Source: JAFGED01 sp964551295
GTDB lineage: Bacteria; Chloroflexota; Anaerolineae; B4-G1
Length of the DNA stretch: 36,341 bases
Assembly: GCA_964551295.1 (NCBI GenBank)
Contig: CAZKDJ010000015.1
Coordinates: forward strand, 1 to 36,341
Direction: 5' to 3'
The notes under the pieces were generated by a model. The model saw only the letters and a program-made list of their open reading frames with translations. It was not told the DNA's origin and made no database searches. Within the stretch, counting starts at the first letter, position 1. Each line of letters begins with the position of its first letter. Shown here piece after piece: positions 27,701 to 36,286 of the stretch. The translations under genes were made by a program, and so were the position numbers.

Positions 27701-29284
27701 TTATTCATCCATTTGCTCCCCACACATCGGGCAGTGACTCAAATCGACGTCCGCCGAGACATAGTGCTCGGCCCCGCAAGCGGAGCAGCGGTGGAACGGC
27801 TTGGCATCGCGCCCGCAGGCCGGGCAGAAGGCGAACACATCGTCCAGCGGGCCGCCGCAGTGCGGGCAGTAGCGCGAGGGCAGCATCGGAGTCGGTGGCG
27901 TGGGTATCGTGCCTGGACTCTCCGTCGCGTTTACCTCTACCGATAGCTCGGTCGCCGACTGTTCCTCCGGCGGTGATATCTCCGTTAGTTTCTCCGCTTC
28001 GTCCGTCTCGCCACTAGGACCTTCGGAGGATTCTCCGGGATCTGTTTCGTCAATTGCAGGCTCGGGAGGCCGCTGCCGGGCCACGGGCAGCATAAACGCG
28101 CCCACCAGCAGCAGCCCGCCCGTGGTGAAGAGCAGCCCACGCAGTTGGCTCATCGCGCCCAGCGAGAACAGGCCCAGAAAGACCACGCACAACAGCAACG
28201 TCTGCAGCCATGCGCGGCGCCAGCCGATGACACGCCCCAAGAAAGCGATCAGCAACCCGGTGACGATGAACAGGGCCAGGGCCGCGGCCAGTGGGAGCTC
28301 AAACACGCCGCTGAGGAAGGTCAGTGCCGGGTAGAACAGGAAGAACCCCAATCCAGCCAGCAGGTAGTGCTGGAGCGGCAGTTGGATGCCACTCAGCCGA
28401 TGCAGCCCGGCCAGGCTGGCGACGAAGAGCGTGACCAGTAAGGGCGAAGCCAGAGCGAGTCGGCGCATCGGTTCGCGCAGCTGTTCCACCCGCTGGAGAA
28501 AGCTCATGCGGGTGGGCAGTTCGACCTGGACGTCGCGGTCGGCGATCAGGGCATCATAACGCCACGCGAATTGCTCGCCGTTCTCGGCGTCCTCAAAAGC
28601 GGTAGTAGGAAGAGAATCGTCCGGCACCTCGCTGCCGCTGAGACCCCGCACGGTGATCGCTACGTCCAGATTCTCCAGGCGGCGGTTGTGCTCCAGAGCG
28701 TAACGAAAGCTGCCCACGCCCCGCGCCCGGTAGCGCACGACGACCTCGCGCTCGTCGCCGGACGCCATCTCGGTCCACCAGGTGATGTTGTTCAGGCTGT
28801 ACTGGACGCCAGAGGGCTCCTCGCCGTCCACCAAAAAGTAGACCTGGTTGAGGGTATCCAGCCCGGCAGGGAAGGGAAAGATCAGCTCAAGGGTTGTGGT
28901 AGGCACCGCGCCAGTGTAGCCCAGCGTGTACGTACCCTCAAAGTCAAGGTCGTAGACGGTGGTGTTGAATCCCTCGACTTGCTCGTAGCGAGCGTTCAGC
29001 GCAGCCCGTACCCGGCAATCGGTCGCCCCCATCGTGGCGGCGACGCCGGGAGTGTCGATCTCGTTAGCTTCGAGGACAATCAGCTCATCGCCGACGAAGC
29101 CGCGGTAGAAATTAGAGACCGGCGCGGCCTGGGTCAGGCGCAAGCGCCCGTGGACGGCGAGCGCCTGTTGCTGATCGGGGGTATAGATCTCGGCCGCAAA
29201 ATCGGACGTGACGACGATGTAAGCGACGATGAGGATGCAGAGAACGAGCGACAGAACGATACTGGATAACCGACGTTTGATCAT
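27701..29284 (-). CDS. CreD-like membrane protein with C-terminal double zinc ribbon
   Basis: A 527-aa protein. One N-terminal helix (IVLSLVLCILIVAYIVV) is followed by an extracytoplasmic beta-rich region (about 30-275) and five or six helices (about 280-405) that resemble CreD (HYLLAGLGFFLFYPALTFLSG). A charged Glu/Ser/Pro linker leads to two zinc ribbons in the last 65 residues: CPHCGG..CPACG and CSACG..CPMCG, on the cytosolic side if the topology is right. CreD belongs to the CreBC carbon-stress response in enterobacteria; the zinc ribbons are not part of it. It starts 13 nt after the PstS-like gene (ATG with GGAGG upstream), so it is probably in its PHO-like regulon. Confidence 0.65.
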   Translation of the reverse strand: MIKRRLSSIVLSLVLCILIVAYIVVTSDFAAEIYTPDQQQALAVHGRLRLTQAAPVSNFYRGFVGDELIVLEANEIDTPGVAATMGATDCRVRAALNARYEQVEGFNTTVYDLDFEGTYTLGYTGAVPTTTLELIFPFPAGLDTLNQVYFLVDGEEPSGVQYSLNNITWWTEMASGDEREVVVRYRARGVGSFRYALEHNRRLENLDVAITVRGLSGSEVPDDSLPTTAFEDAENGEQFAWRYDALIADRDVQVELPTRMSFLQRVEQLREPMRRLALASPLLVTLFVASLAGLHRLSGIQLPLQHYLLAGLGFFLFYPALTFLSGVFELPLAAALALFIVTGLLIAFLGRVIGWRRAWLQTLLLCVVFLGLFSLGAMSQLRGLLFTTGGLLLVGAFMLPVARQRPPEPAIDETDPGESSEGPSGETDEAEKLTEISPPEEQSATELSVEVNATESPGTIPTPPTPMLPSRYCPHCGGPLDDVFAFCPACGRDAKPFHRCSACGAEHYVSADVDLSHCPMCGEQMDE

Positions 29285-29297
29285 AATCTACCTCCAC

Positions 29298-30800
29298 TCA
29301 CTTCAATTTGCCCGCTTCTCCCAACGATCGCAGGATCCTGGGGTCTGAGCGAGGATCAAGCCACATGAAAAGATCGGGCGATCCAGGGTAGCCAAGCTGT
29401 ATGCGGATCGTGCGCTCATCACTTGGGATGAGCACGATCGCGACGCCATCAAAGCTCTGAGAGGAAAAGGGCATCCAGAACGCGCCGGCATACACACGCT
29501 GAGAGCCAACACAGACGACGAAAGGTCGGCCACTCGTGGACACCGTATCGGAGAACGCGAGCATCCGCTCGTAAGCGGAAATGGTCAACTCGATCTGGTG
29601 CGATTCCCACGAGTAGGCCACAATGTCACCGGCGGACAGGATGGGAGTGGTTTCCAACTCTAGGTCTTTGAGTTCGATCCCTGATACCTGTACGGCGGAT
29701 GTCTCCAGATTGACCAGGTAGATGGCGAACGTATCATCCAGCGACGGGCTCTCCAGCGGGACATAACCGCTCTCCGCGACGACCGCCTGGCCTTCGCCTG
29801 TAAGCAGCCAATCCCGCAAGGTGACAGCGGTGCTGTCCCGCGGGGTGTCTTTCCGCACAACGGCATAAACCTCGGTCGTCAGCGGGTAGTTCCGGTCGGC
29901 GATGTTGGCCAACGTCGGTGCCACACCGTCAATGGCGATCAGCTTTACCTGTGGGCTGGGCAGAATGAACACGGCATAATAGTAGACGGAGTAACCGATG
30001 CCCAGCCGATCCTCGCCGACGGCGTTTATCGGTCCCATCATGGATTCTAGAATCATTTCCGGTGAGTCCACCATTGGGGTACCCTTCATCACCAGCTTTT
30101 CCATCAACTCCTGGCTGCCAGAGTTCCGATTCCGCTGATAGGTGATAATAGGTTCTCCATCCAGATCTCCCTCCGTCCAACGGGTGATCCTACCCGCGTA
30201 AATATCGCGCACAGTTTCCAGTTCCAGGTCATCCACCGGGTTCCCAGCATTGACCAGAAACACAAAGGCATCCAGGGCGACGGGGCGCACATCCAGCTCC
30301 ACGCCGTTCTCTCGGGCCACCTGCAGCTCGTCTTCAGAGGGTGGACGCGCCACCAGGATAAAATCGGCCTGCCTTTCGATCAGGTTTATGTAGGATCCGT
30401 GGGTACCTTTATGGTCGATGTAACCGATCTTGTCTGCAAGCTCGACGTCATCGGCGCGCGCCATATCTGGGCTCACCACCCTTTCACTCCAAACACTCTC
30501 GATCCAGACACACGGCACTCCCAATATCTTGCACGCGATCATCTTTTGCAGAGGAAATGCGGAAGTAGAGCCGTCGCCCCGAGGATAGTCCCGCGCGATG
30601 GCAGCGCGCAGCGATTCGACGTCCGGCGTGGGGGTTGGCGCGGGCGTGGCAGTGGGCAGAGGGGTAGCATCAGGCGCCGTCGAGCGAGTCACAATGGGAA
30701 CCGTCGCGGGGGCAGGTGTAGGAGAAGATACAGAGAACAAGCTACAACTGACGAGCGTAAATGCAAGCGTCGTGATTCCCGGAATCCATCTCTTGTTCAT
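29298..30800 (-). CDS. PstS-like phosphate-binding lipoprotein with extra C-terminal domain
   Basis: A 500-aa exported lipoprotein with lipobox LVSC (Cys19) and a Thr/Pro spacer. The PBP-like (PstS) fold runs from about 65 to 360: GDGSTSAFPLQKMI at the first ligand loop, RNRNSGSQELMEKL at the second, plus VRDIYAGRITRW and the tail WLLTGEGQAVVAESGYVPL, all characteristic of PstS proteins. A further domain of about 130 residues of no recognised type follows, absent from ordinary PstS. The ATG at 30800 has GAGGTG 8 nt upstream. Four 11-bp PHO-box-like units precede its -10. No pstC, pstA or pstB is in the window, so it may be a sensor or scavenger rather than part of a local transporter. Confidence 0.85.
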   Translation of the reverse strand: MNKRWIPGITTLAFTLVSCSLFSVSSPTPAPATVPIVTRSTAPDATPLPTATPAPTPTPDVESLRAAIARDYPRGDGSTSAFPLQKMIACKILGVPCVWIESVWSERVVSPDMARADDVELADKIGYIDHKGTHGSYINLIERQADFILVARPPSEDELQVARENGVELDVRPVALDAFVFLVNAGNPVDDLELETVRDIYAGRITRWTEGDLDGEPIITYQRNRNSGSQELMEKLVMKGTPMVDSPEMILESMMGPINAVGEDRLGIGYSVYYYAVFILPSPQVKLIAIDGVAPTLANIADRNYPLTTEVYAVVRKDTPRDSTAVTLRDWLLTGEGQAVVAESGYVPLESPSLDDTFAIYLVNLETSAVQVSGIELKDLELETTPILSAGDIVAYSWESHQIELTISAYERMLAFSDTVSTSGRPFVVCVGSQRVYAGAFWMPFSSQSFDGVAIVLIPSDERTIRIQLGYPGSPDLFMWLDPRSDPRILRSLGEAGKLK

Positions 30801-30831
30801 GGCCGTTCACCTCAACTGGAATGTCAGCACC

Positions 30832-30887
30832 AGTGTAGTCGGGAGATGTGGCAGCTCTGTGGCAGAAATGAGTCAGAATGTGGACAA
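30832..30887 (-). promoter_or_regulatory. PHO-box array and -10 of the PstS-like gene
   Basis: Four contiguous 11-bp units on the minus strand: TTGTCCACATT (30877-30887), CTGACTCATTT (30866-30876), CTGCCACAGAG (30855-30865), CTGCCACATCT (30844-30854). Six bases later comes TACACT (30832-30837). This matches the spacing of activator-type PHO boxes that replace the -35. Confidence 0.65.
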
Positions 30888-30896
30888 ACAGGGGAA

Positions 30897-32759
30897 TCAG
30901 AGAGTGGGCGGAAGTGTGAAGCGAAACGCCGCTCCCTTGCCAGGTTCGGAGGTCGCCCAGATTTGACCGCCGTGGGCCTCGACGATGGCCTTGGCGATGG
31001 CCAACCCCAGGCCGGAGCCGTCGGAGCCCTGACGGGCGCGGGAACGATCGCCACGGTAAAAGCGCTCAAAGATGTGAGGGATCTCGTCTGCGGGGATGCC
31101 GGGGCCTGTGTCGGTGACGGTGACATCTCGATCGCCCACTGAAACGGTCACACGCCCTCCGGGTGAGGTGAACTTGATCGCGTTGTCCAGCAAATTGGCC
31201 AGCACCTGGTGGATGCAGTCGGCGTCGGCCCGGACGGACGCAGGGCCATCCGGCAACTCGGTCGCGATGGCGATCCGCTTCTCGCGGGCGCAACCCGCCA
31301 TTTGGGCGACGGCGCGCAAAACGCAGGCAACCAAGTCAGTCGAAGCCAGATGCAGGTCGAGTCGCCCGGCATCGGCGCGGGTGAGCAGCAACAGGTCGTT
31401 GGTCAGGCGCGTGAGCCGCTCCGTCTCGACGGCAATGGTGTTCAGAAAACGATCCCGCACCGCCGGATCGTCGGTCGCGCCCGCCTGCAACGTCTCGACA
31501 AAGCCCTTGATCGCCGTCAGCGGCGTGCGCAGCTCGTGCGAGACGTCGGAGACAAAGTTGGTGCGCAGCCGATCAAGCTGGCGATAGGCGGTCACGTCGT
31601 GGCCCACGGCGACGGCCCCGCTGACCTCACCGTCCTCGTCGCGCAGGGGTGTGGTCAACAGCTCAAAGACCTGTGCCCGAGCGGTGATCTCTGCCACCTG
31701 AGGCTCGCCATCCTCAAGCGTGCGGCCGATGGCCTCGTGTAGCGGCTGGAGCGCGGCCTCCAGCAGTGCAGAGGCCGCCGCATTGGCCAGGACGATCTCG
31801 CCCGAACCATCGGTGGCCAGGACGGCGTCGGCCAAGCCATGGAGGATGGCCTCCCGCTGGCGCGCCTGGGCAGCCAGCGCCTCGTAGGCCGTCGCCAGGT
31901 TGGCGTTCATGGTGTTGAACGCCGTACCCAGACGGTCCAGTTCGTGGGTAGAGGCCGGGGGAATGGTGGGAGCCGCTTCGCCGCGCGCCAGCTTCGAGAC
32001 CGCATCTGTGAGATGGCGCAAAGGACGGGCCAGTCCGCGCGCCAGCAGCAGACCTGCCAGCCCGGCCAGCAGGATGGCCAGCGCCATACCGCCGAGCACC
32101 TGTGGGCCAAAGGCAGTCGGCAACAGAGTCAGGCTGAAGCGAGGCAGCGGGCTGGCGATGTAGACGACGCTGTGGACGTGCCCTCCTTCGGACCCCTCCA
32201 CAGGGGAGGGAGTATCGTCGGAAGCGTGTACGGGATAGGCGGCGTAGAGCACGCGACGGTCGGGAGCCCAACTGTAAGCGCGCACAGCCGTTGCCGGTTC
32301 CCCCGTCAGCGCGCTTTGGATCTCGGGACGCTCGAAAAGAGGAATGGCAGCACTTCGGCCGCGCGCATCCTCCGCACGGATGTCAAAGTTATCCCAGAGC
32401 CTTCTGTAGCGACCTTCATACCACACAGAGGGCACCTCATCCTGAGCCTCGGCGTCAGCCGTCGCTAAATCGAGGATGACCACACTTTCCTCATCGATGA
32501 CGCGGGTATGATAGCCCGGCAGGACGTTGGCGCTCTGCGAATACTCCTCTCCGATGATGCCTGCGGTAGTAACATCGTTCGCCTCTCCCGCTTCAACGAC
32601 CTGCGCCACGCGCTGCGCCTGGGCCAGCAGGTTCTCGCGCAGCACGTCGAGGAAGGCGCGGTCGAGCGCAGCCCAAGCCAGCCCAGCAGCGATCCCCATC
32701 GCCAGCAGGACGACCAGCAGATAGGACGCGATCATGCGGAAGCAAAGAGACTTGAACAT
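30897..32759 (-). CDS. PhoR-like sensor histidine kinase
   Basis: A 620-aa membrane sensor. Membrane helix 1 is at about 10-32, an extracytoplasmic sensor region of about 185 residues follows, and helix 2 is at about 220-242. A HAMP linker (ARPLRHLTDAVSKLARGE), a PAS-like domain (about 305-392) and the kinase core come next: H-box VSHELRTPLTAIKG (His408), N-box HQVLANLLDNAIKF, and DTGPGIP, FERFYRGD and GSGLGLAIAKAIVEAHGG. It is 81 nt downstream of its partner regulator. A GTG (32760-32762) precedes the ATG; both lie at the predicted transcript start, so the mRNA is nearly leaderless. Phosphate as the signal is inferred from PHO-like boxes and the next gene. Confidence 0.92.
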   Translation of the reverse strand: MFKSLCFRMIASYLLVVLLAMGIAAGLAWAALDRAFLDVLRENLLAQAQRVAQVVEAGEANDVTTAGIIGEEYSQSANVLPGYHTRVIDEESVVILDLATADAEAQDEVPSVWYEGRYRRLWDNFDIRAEDARGRSAAIPLFERPEIQSALTGEPATAVRAYSWAPDRRVLYAAYPVHASDDTPSPVEGSEGGHVHSVVYIASPLPRFSLTLLPTAFGPQVLGGMALAILLAGLAGLLLARGLARPLRHLTDAVSKLARGEAAPTIPPASTHELDRLGTAFNTMNANLATAYEALAAQARQREAILHGLADAVLATDGSGEIVLANAAASALLEAALQPLHEAIGRTLEDGEPQVAEITARAQVFELLTTPLRDEDGEVSGAVAVGHDVTAYRQLDRLRTNFVSDVSHELRTPLTAIKGFVETLQAGATDDPAVRDRFLNTIAVETERLTRLTNDLLLLTRADAGRLDLHLASTDLVACVLRAVAQMAGCAREKRIAIATELPDGPASVRADADCIHQVLANLLDNAIKFTSPGGRVTVSVGDRDVTVTDTGPGIPADEIPHIFERFYRGDRSRARQGSDGSGLGLAIAKAIVEAHGGQIWATSEPGKGAAFRFTLPPTL

Positions 32760-32768
32760 CACGAGACT

Positions 32769-32802
32769 ATTGTAACACGGGTTTGTGTCAGAAGCGTGTC
32801 AA
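32769..32802 (-). promoter_or_regulatory. PHO-box pair and -10 of the histidine kinase gene
   Basis: Two contiguous 11-bp units, TTGACACGCTT (32792-32802) and CTGACACAAAC (32781-32791), then six bases and TACAAT (32769-32774). The geometry is identical to that at the PstS-like gene. Confidence 0.6.
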
Positions 32803-32826
32803 CGGATGAAATGGATTTAACGGATG
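32801..32826. repeat. AACGGATG direct repeat
   Basis: AACGGATG at 32801-32808 and 32819-32826, with a GATG/GGAT-rich stretch between, in the short space between regulator and kinase genes. Confidence 0.4.
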
Positions 32827-32840
32827 GGGAAGCTGAGATT

Positions 32841-33542
32841 CTATTTTTCCAGGCGGTAGCCGATGCCGCGGACGGTGGCGATAAGGGCTGGATCGCCACC
32901 CACCTTCCGTAGCTTGGCGCGTAGCCGCTTGATGGCGCTATCGACGGCGCGGGTGTCGCCATAATAGTCATAGCCCCAGACTTGGTCGAGCAGTTGCTCG
33001 CGGCCGAGGGCCTGGCCGGCGTGACGGGCCAGCGTATCCAACAGGTCGAACTCCAGGCGGGTCAAGGACAGCAGCGCGCCTTCGAGCTGCACCTCGCGGG
33101 CCAGGGTGTCGATCTCCAGCGGACCGACGCGACAGACAACCGAGTCCTCGCTCCCGGCCGGCCCAACCCGGCGCAGCACCGCCTTGATTCGCGCCAGCAG
33201 TTCGCGCACGCTGAAGGGCTTGGTGACATAATCGTCGGCGCCCAACTCCAGCCCGACGACGCGGTCCACCTCCTCGTCGCGGGCGGTGAGCATGATGATC
33301 GGCACGTCCGGCGACGCAGTCGCCGCGCCCTCCCGCCGCAACTCGCGGCAGACGTCGAACCCATCGGGGCCGGGCAACATCAGGTCGAGGACGATCAAAT
33401 CAGGCCGCTCGGCTCGCGCCAGCCGCAGTGCCTCGTGGCCATCGCGAGCCACCAGAACGCGGTAGCCGTTTTGCCGCAGGTTGTATTCGAGCAGATCGAT
33501 AATAGACGGCTCGTCATCTACGACCAAAATCTTGTGCTCCAT
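32841..33542 (-). CDS. PhoB-like (OmpR family) response regulator
   Basis: A 233-aa DNA-binding regulator. Receiver domain 1-120: acidic pocket VVDDE, phospho-acceptor Asp53 in VLDLMLPGPDG, MLTARD and YVTKPF (Lys108). Winged-helix domain (about 135-233): LSLTRLEFDLLDTLARHAGQ, REQLLDQVWGYDYYGDTRAVDSAI and the wing ATVRGIGYRLE, matching PhoB/PhoP more than other OmpR types. The longer frame to 33728 has no support: the ATG at 33542 sits nine bases after a good -10, leaving a leader of about two nt. PHO-like 11-bp repeats overlap its own promoter, suggesting autoregulation. Next gene: its kinase. Confidence 0.93.
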   Translation of the reverse strand: MEHKILVVDDEPSIIDLLEYNLRQNGYRVLVARDGHEALRLARAERPDLIVLDLMLPGPDGFDVCRELRREGAATASPDVPIIMLTARDEEVDRVVGLELGADDYVTKPFSVRELLARIKAVLRRVGPAGSEDSVVCRVGPLEIDTLAREVQLEGALLSLTRLEFDLLDTLARHAGQALGREQLLDQVWGYDYYGDTRAVDSAIKRLRAKLRKVGGDPALIATVRGIGYRLEK

Positions 33543-33551
33543 ACAACGAAA

Positions 33552-33591
33552 ATTGTACACCGATGTCAAACCAGAGACAAGCGGTTTACAG
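33552..33591 (-). promoter_or_regulatory. Promoter and PHO-like repeats of the response regulator gene
   Basis: Minus strand: TTGTCT (33575-33580), 17-bp spacer, TACAAT (33552-33557). Three 11-bp units overlap it: CTGTAAACCGC, TTGTCTCTGGT, TTGACATCGGT (33559-33591). The spacing to the -10 differs from the other two PHO-like promoters. The far unit overlaps the -35 of the divergent promoter. Confidence 0.55.
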
Positions 33592-33613
33592 GTCTCGGAA
33601 AGTGGGGTATAAT
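33585..33613 (+). promoter_or_regulatory. Promoter of the rmd-ilvD-gmd operon
   Basis: TTTACA (33585-33590), 17-bp spacer, perfect TATAAT (33608-33613). Its -35 lies 4 bp from the -35 of the divergent regulator gene. Confidence 0.7.
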
Positions 33614-33636
33614 CCGCCAAGTCAAGGAGGCAACCG

Positions 33637-34602
33637 TTGAAAGCACTGATCACCGGAGCGGGTGGATTCGTCGGCGGGCATCTATGCCGATACCTGCTGG
33701 CGCACACCGACTGGGAACTGATGGGCACGGTCTATCCCCAGCCGGTCGAGACCCAGCCACAGGAGCCGCGGTTGCGCTTGCAGCACTCGGACCTGCGCGA
33801 GCCGGAAGGCGTGCAGGCGCTCTTGGAGGAGGTCAAGCCCGATCATGTCTTCCACTTGGCCGCGCAATCCATTCCCGCGGCATCCTTCGACAACCCCTGG
33901 GACACGCTGGAGACCAACATTCGCTCCCAATTGAACATCTTGCACTCAATGCGCATCCTGGGTCTGCACGCGCGCGTTCTGGTGGTCGGTTCCAACGAGG
34001 AATATGGATATCCACAGAAAGGGGACCTACCCTTCACCGAAGAATCTCCTCTGCGTCCGGCCAGTCCCTACGCGGTGAGCAAAGTGACCCAGGACCTGAT
34101 GGGCCTGCAGTTTCACCAGGCGTACAAGCTGGACGTCGTCCGCCTGCGGCCTTTCAATCACACCGGTCCGGGACAGTCGCCGCGTTTCGTCGTCCCGGCC
34201 TTTGCCAGCCAGATCGCGCGCATCGAGGCAAACCTACAAGAGCCGGTTCTGAAAGTGGGCAACATGGCGGCAGCGCGCGATTTTAGCGACGTGCGCGACA
34301 TTGTGCATGGCTATCACCTGGCTGCAACGAAGGGCAAGCCGGGGGACGTGTACAATCTGGCGTCGGGACAGCCGCACAAGGTCAGCGCCCTGTTGGATAC
34401 GCTTCTGAGCTTTACGGACGTGCACATCCGCGTCGAGACCGACCCGGACCGTTACCGGCCGGTGGACGTGCCCGTGGTCTATGGCAGCGCGGAAAAGTTT
34501 TACCAACTGACCGGGTGGATGCCAGAGATTCCCTTCGAGCAGACGCTGGAGGACACGCTCGATTATTGGCGAGAGCAGGTGAAAACAGAAAAGGGAGGAT
34601 AG
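33637..34602 (+). CDS. rmd: GDP-4-keto-6-deoxy-D-mannose reductase
   Basis: An NAD(P)-dependent short-chain epimerase/dehydratase-family protein of 321 aa. Nucleotide loop GAGGFVGG (7-14), catalytic SPYAVSK (Tyr145, Lys149), and the segment RPFNHTGPGQSPRFVVPAF followed by GNMAAARDFSDVRDI typical of Rmd. Rmd reduces the product of GDP-mannose 4,6-dehydratase to GDP-D-rhamnose for surface glycans. The gene for that dehydratase starts two genes downstream, which supports the call over other epimerases. The start is TTG at 33637, with AGGAGG 6 nt upstream. ilvD follows after 4 nt. Confidence 0.88.
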   Translation: MKALITGAGGFVGGHLCRYLLAHTDWELMGTVYPQPVETQPQEPRLRLQHSDLREPEGVQALLEEVKPDHVFHLAAQSIPAASFDNPWDTLETNIRSQLNILHSMRILGLHARVLVVGSNEEYGYPQKGDLPFTEESPLRPASPYAVSKVTQDLMGLQFHQAYKLDVVRLRPFNHTGPGQSPRFVVPAFASQIARIEANLQEPVLKVGNMAAARDFSDVRDIVHGYHLAATKGKPGDVYNLASGQPHKVSALLDTLLSFTDVHIRVETDPDRYRPVDVPVVYGSAEKFYQLTGWMPEIPFEQTLEDTLDYWREQVKTEKGG

Positions 34603-34606
34603 ACTC

Positions 34607-36271
34607 ATGCGCAGTGACCAAGCGAAAAAAGGCCTAGAACGTATGCCCAACCGGGCGCTGCTTTACGCGACGGGGGTAACGCCTAAACAGATGGACAAGC
34701 CCTTCATCGGCGTGTGTTCCAGCTTTACCGACCTCGTGCCGGGCCACATCGGCATGCGGAGCCTGGAACGCAAGATTGAGTGGGGCGTGGCAGCGGGCGG
34801 CGGCGTGCCGTTCCTGTTCTCCGTGCCCGGCATCTGCGACGGCATCGCCATGGGGCACACCGGCATGCACTATTCGCTGCCCTCGCGCGAGCTGATCGCG
34901 GACATGATCGAATCGATCATCCAGGCGCACATGCTCGACGGCCTAGTGCTGCTGACCAACTGCGACAAGATCACGCCGGGGATGCTGATGGCCGCCTGCC
35001 GGCTGGATATCCCTACCATCGCAGTCACGGCCGGCCCGATGCGCTCGGGCCGCCACGAAGGGCGCGCGCTTTCCCTGGTGCGCGATACGTTCGAGGCCGT
35101 CGGCCTGGTGCAGGCGGGCAAACTGGACGAGGCCAGAGCGTGCGCGCTAGAGATCGAGGCCTGCCCAGGTGAAGGCTCCTGCCAGGGACTGTACACCGCC
35201 AACACCATGGCCTGCCTGACCGAGGCGATGGGTATGAGCCTGCCGGGGACGGCCACGGGCTTGGCCGGCACGGCCAAGAAGGCGCGCATCGCCCAGATGG
35301 CGGGCGAGCGCGTGATGGAGCTGGTATGCGAGGGGATCACCAGCCGCCAAATCGTGACCCGCGAGTCGCTGGAGAACGCCATCCGCGTCGACATGGCCCT
35401 GGGCGGATCGACCAACACCACACTCCACATCCCCGCGGTGGCCCACGCCGCCGAGGTGGATATCACCCTGGCCGACTTTGACCGGTTGAGCCGTGAGACG
35501 CCACAGCTTGCCTCGCTGCGACCGGGCGGCGACCAGATGATGGAAGACCTGGAATGGGCCGGCGGCATCCCAGCGGTGCTCAAGAACCTCCAATCGCTCG
35601 TCAACCGGGACTGCCTCAACGTGGGCGGTCAAACGGTGGGCGAGATCATCCAAGCCACGCCCACCGGCGACCCGAGCGTCATCCACACCATTGAGGAGCC
35701 CATCGCCCAGGAAGGAGGCATCGCTGTGCTGAAGGGCTCGCTGGCGCCCGACGGTGCCGTGGTCAAGCAAGGGGCGGTCGTGCCCGAGATGATGCAGTTC
35801 ACGGGCATCGCCCGCGTGTTCGATAGCGAGGACGCGGCGATGGATTACCTTTTCGCGGACAAGGTGGTAGAGAAGGACATCCTCATCGTGCGCTATGAGG
35901 GGCCAAAGGGCGGGCCGGGGATGCGCGAATCGCTGGCGCTGACGGCGGCGGTGACGGGGTGCGGCCTGGGCGAAAAGATTGCCATCGTCACCGACGGGCG
36001 TTTCTCCGGCGGCACGCGCAACCTGAGCATCGGCCACGTCTCCCCCGAGGCGGCCGAGGGCGGCCCCATCGCCCTGGTGCAGAATGGCGACCCGGTCAAA
36101 GTCGACATCCCGGGACGGACGATCGATCTGCTCGTCGACGAGGCAGAGATGGAAAAGCGCAAAGCGGCGTGGCAGCAGCCTGCGCCCAAGTTCAAGCGCG
36201 GGTGGTTGGCGCGGTACGAGCGGTTGGTGACGAGTGCAGCGAAGGGGGCCGTACTCGAGCCGCCAGAATAG
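34607..36271 (+). CDS. ilvD: Dihydroxy-acid dehydratase
   Basis: Third step of valine/isoleucine synthesis: dehydration of 2,3-dihydroxy acids, cytosolic, Fe-S dependent. The 554-aa length is normal. Seen: the N-terminal ITPGML-type motif TNCDKITPGM (cluster Cys119), GEGSCQGLYTANTM (Cys192), DGIAMGHTGMHYSLPSRELIAD, LGGSTNTTLHIPA and the C-terminal VTDGRFSGGTRNLSIGHVSPEA. The loop is VPGH as in E. coli IlvD, not the PCN form. The ATG has GGGAGG 8 nt upstream. It lies between rmd and gmd, an unusual neighbourhood for a branched-chain amino acid gene; a sugar-acid dehydratase is possible but the motifs favour DHAD. Confidence 0.93.
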   Translation: MRSDQAKKGLERMPNRALLYATGVTPKQMDKPFIGVCSSFTDLVPGHIGMRSLERKIEWGVAAGGGVPFLFSVPGICDGIAMGHTGMHYSLPSRELIADMIESIIQAHMLDGLVLLTNCDKITPGMLMAACRLDIPTIAVTAGPMRSGRHEGRALSLVRDTFEAVGLVQAGKLDEARACALEIEACPGEGSCQGLYTANTMACLTEAMGMSLPGTATGLAGTAKKARIAQMAGERVMELVCEGITSRQIVTRESLENAIRVDMALGGSTNTTLHIPAVAHAAEVDITLADFDRLSRETPQLASLRPGGDQMMEDLEWAGGIPAVLKNLQSLVNRDCLNVGGQTVGEIIQATPTGDPSVIHTIEEPIAQEGGIAVLKGSLAPDGAVVKQGAVVPEMMQFTGIARVFDSEDAAMDYLFADKVVEKDILIVRYEGPKGGPGMRESLALTAAVTGCGLGEKIAIVTDGRFSGGTRNLSIGHVSPEAAEGGPIALVQNGDPVKVDIPGRTIDLLVDEAEMEKRKAAWQQPAPKFKRGWLARYERLVTSAAKGAVLEPPE

Positions 36272-36286
36272 ACAAGGAGTGGGCTA

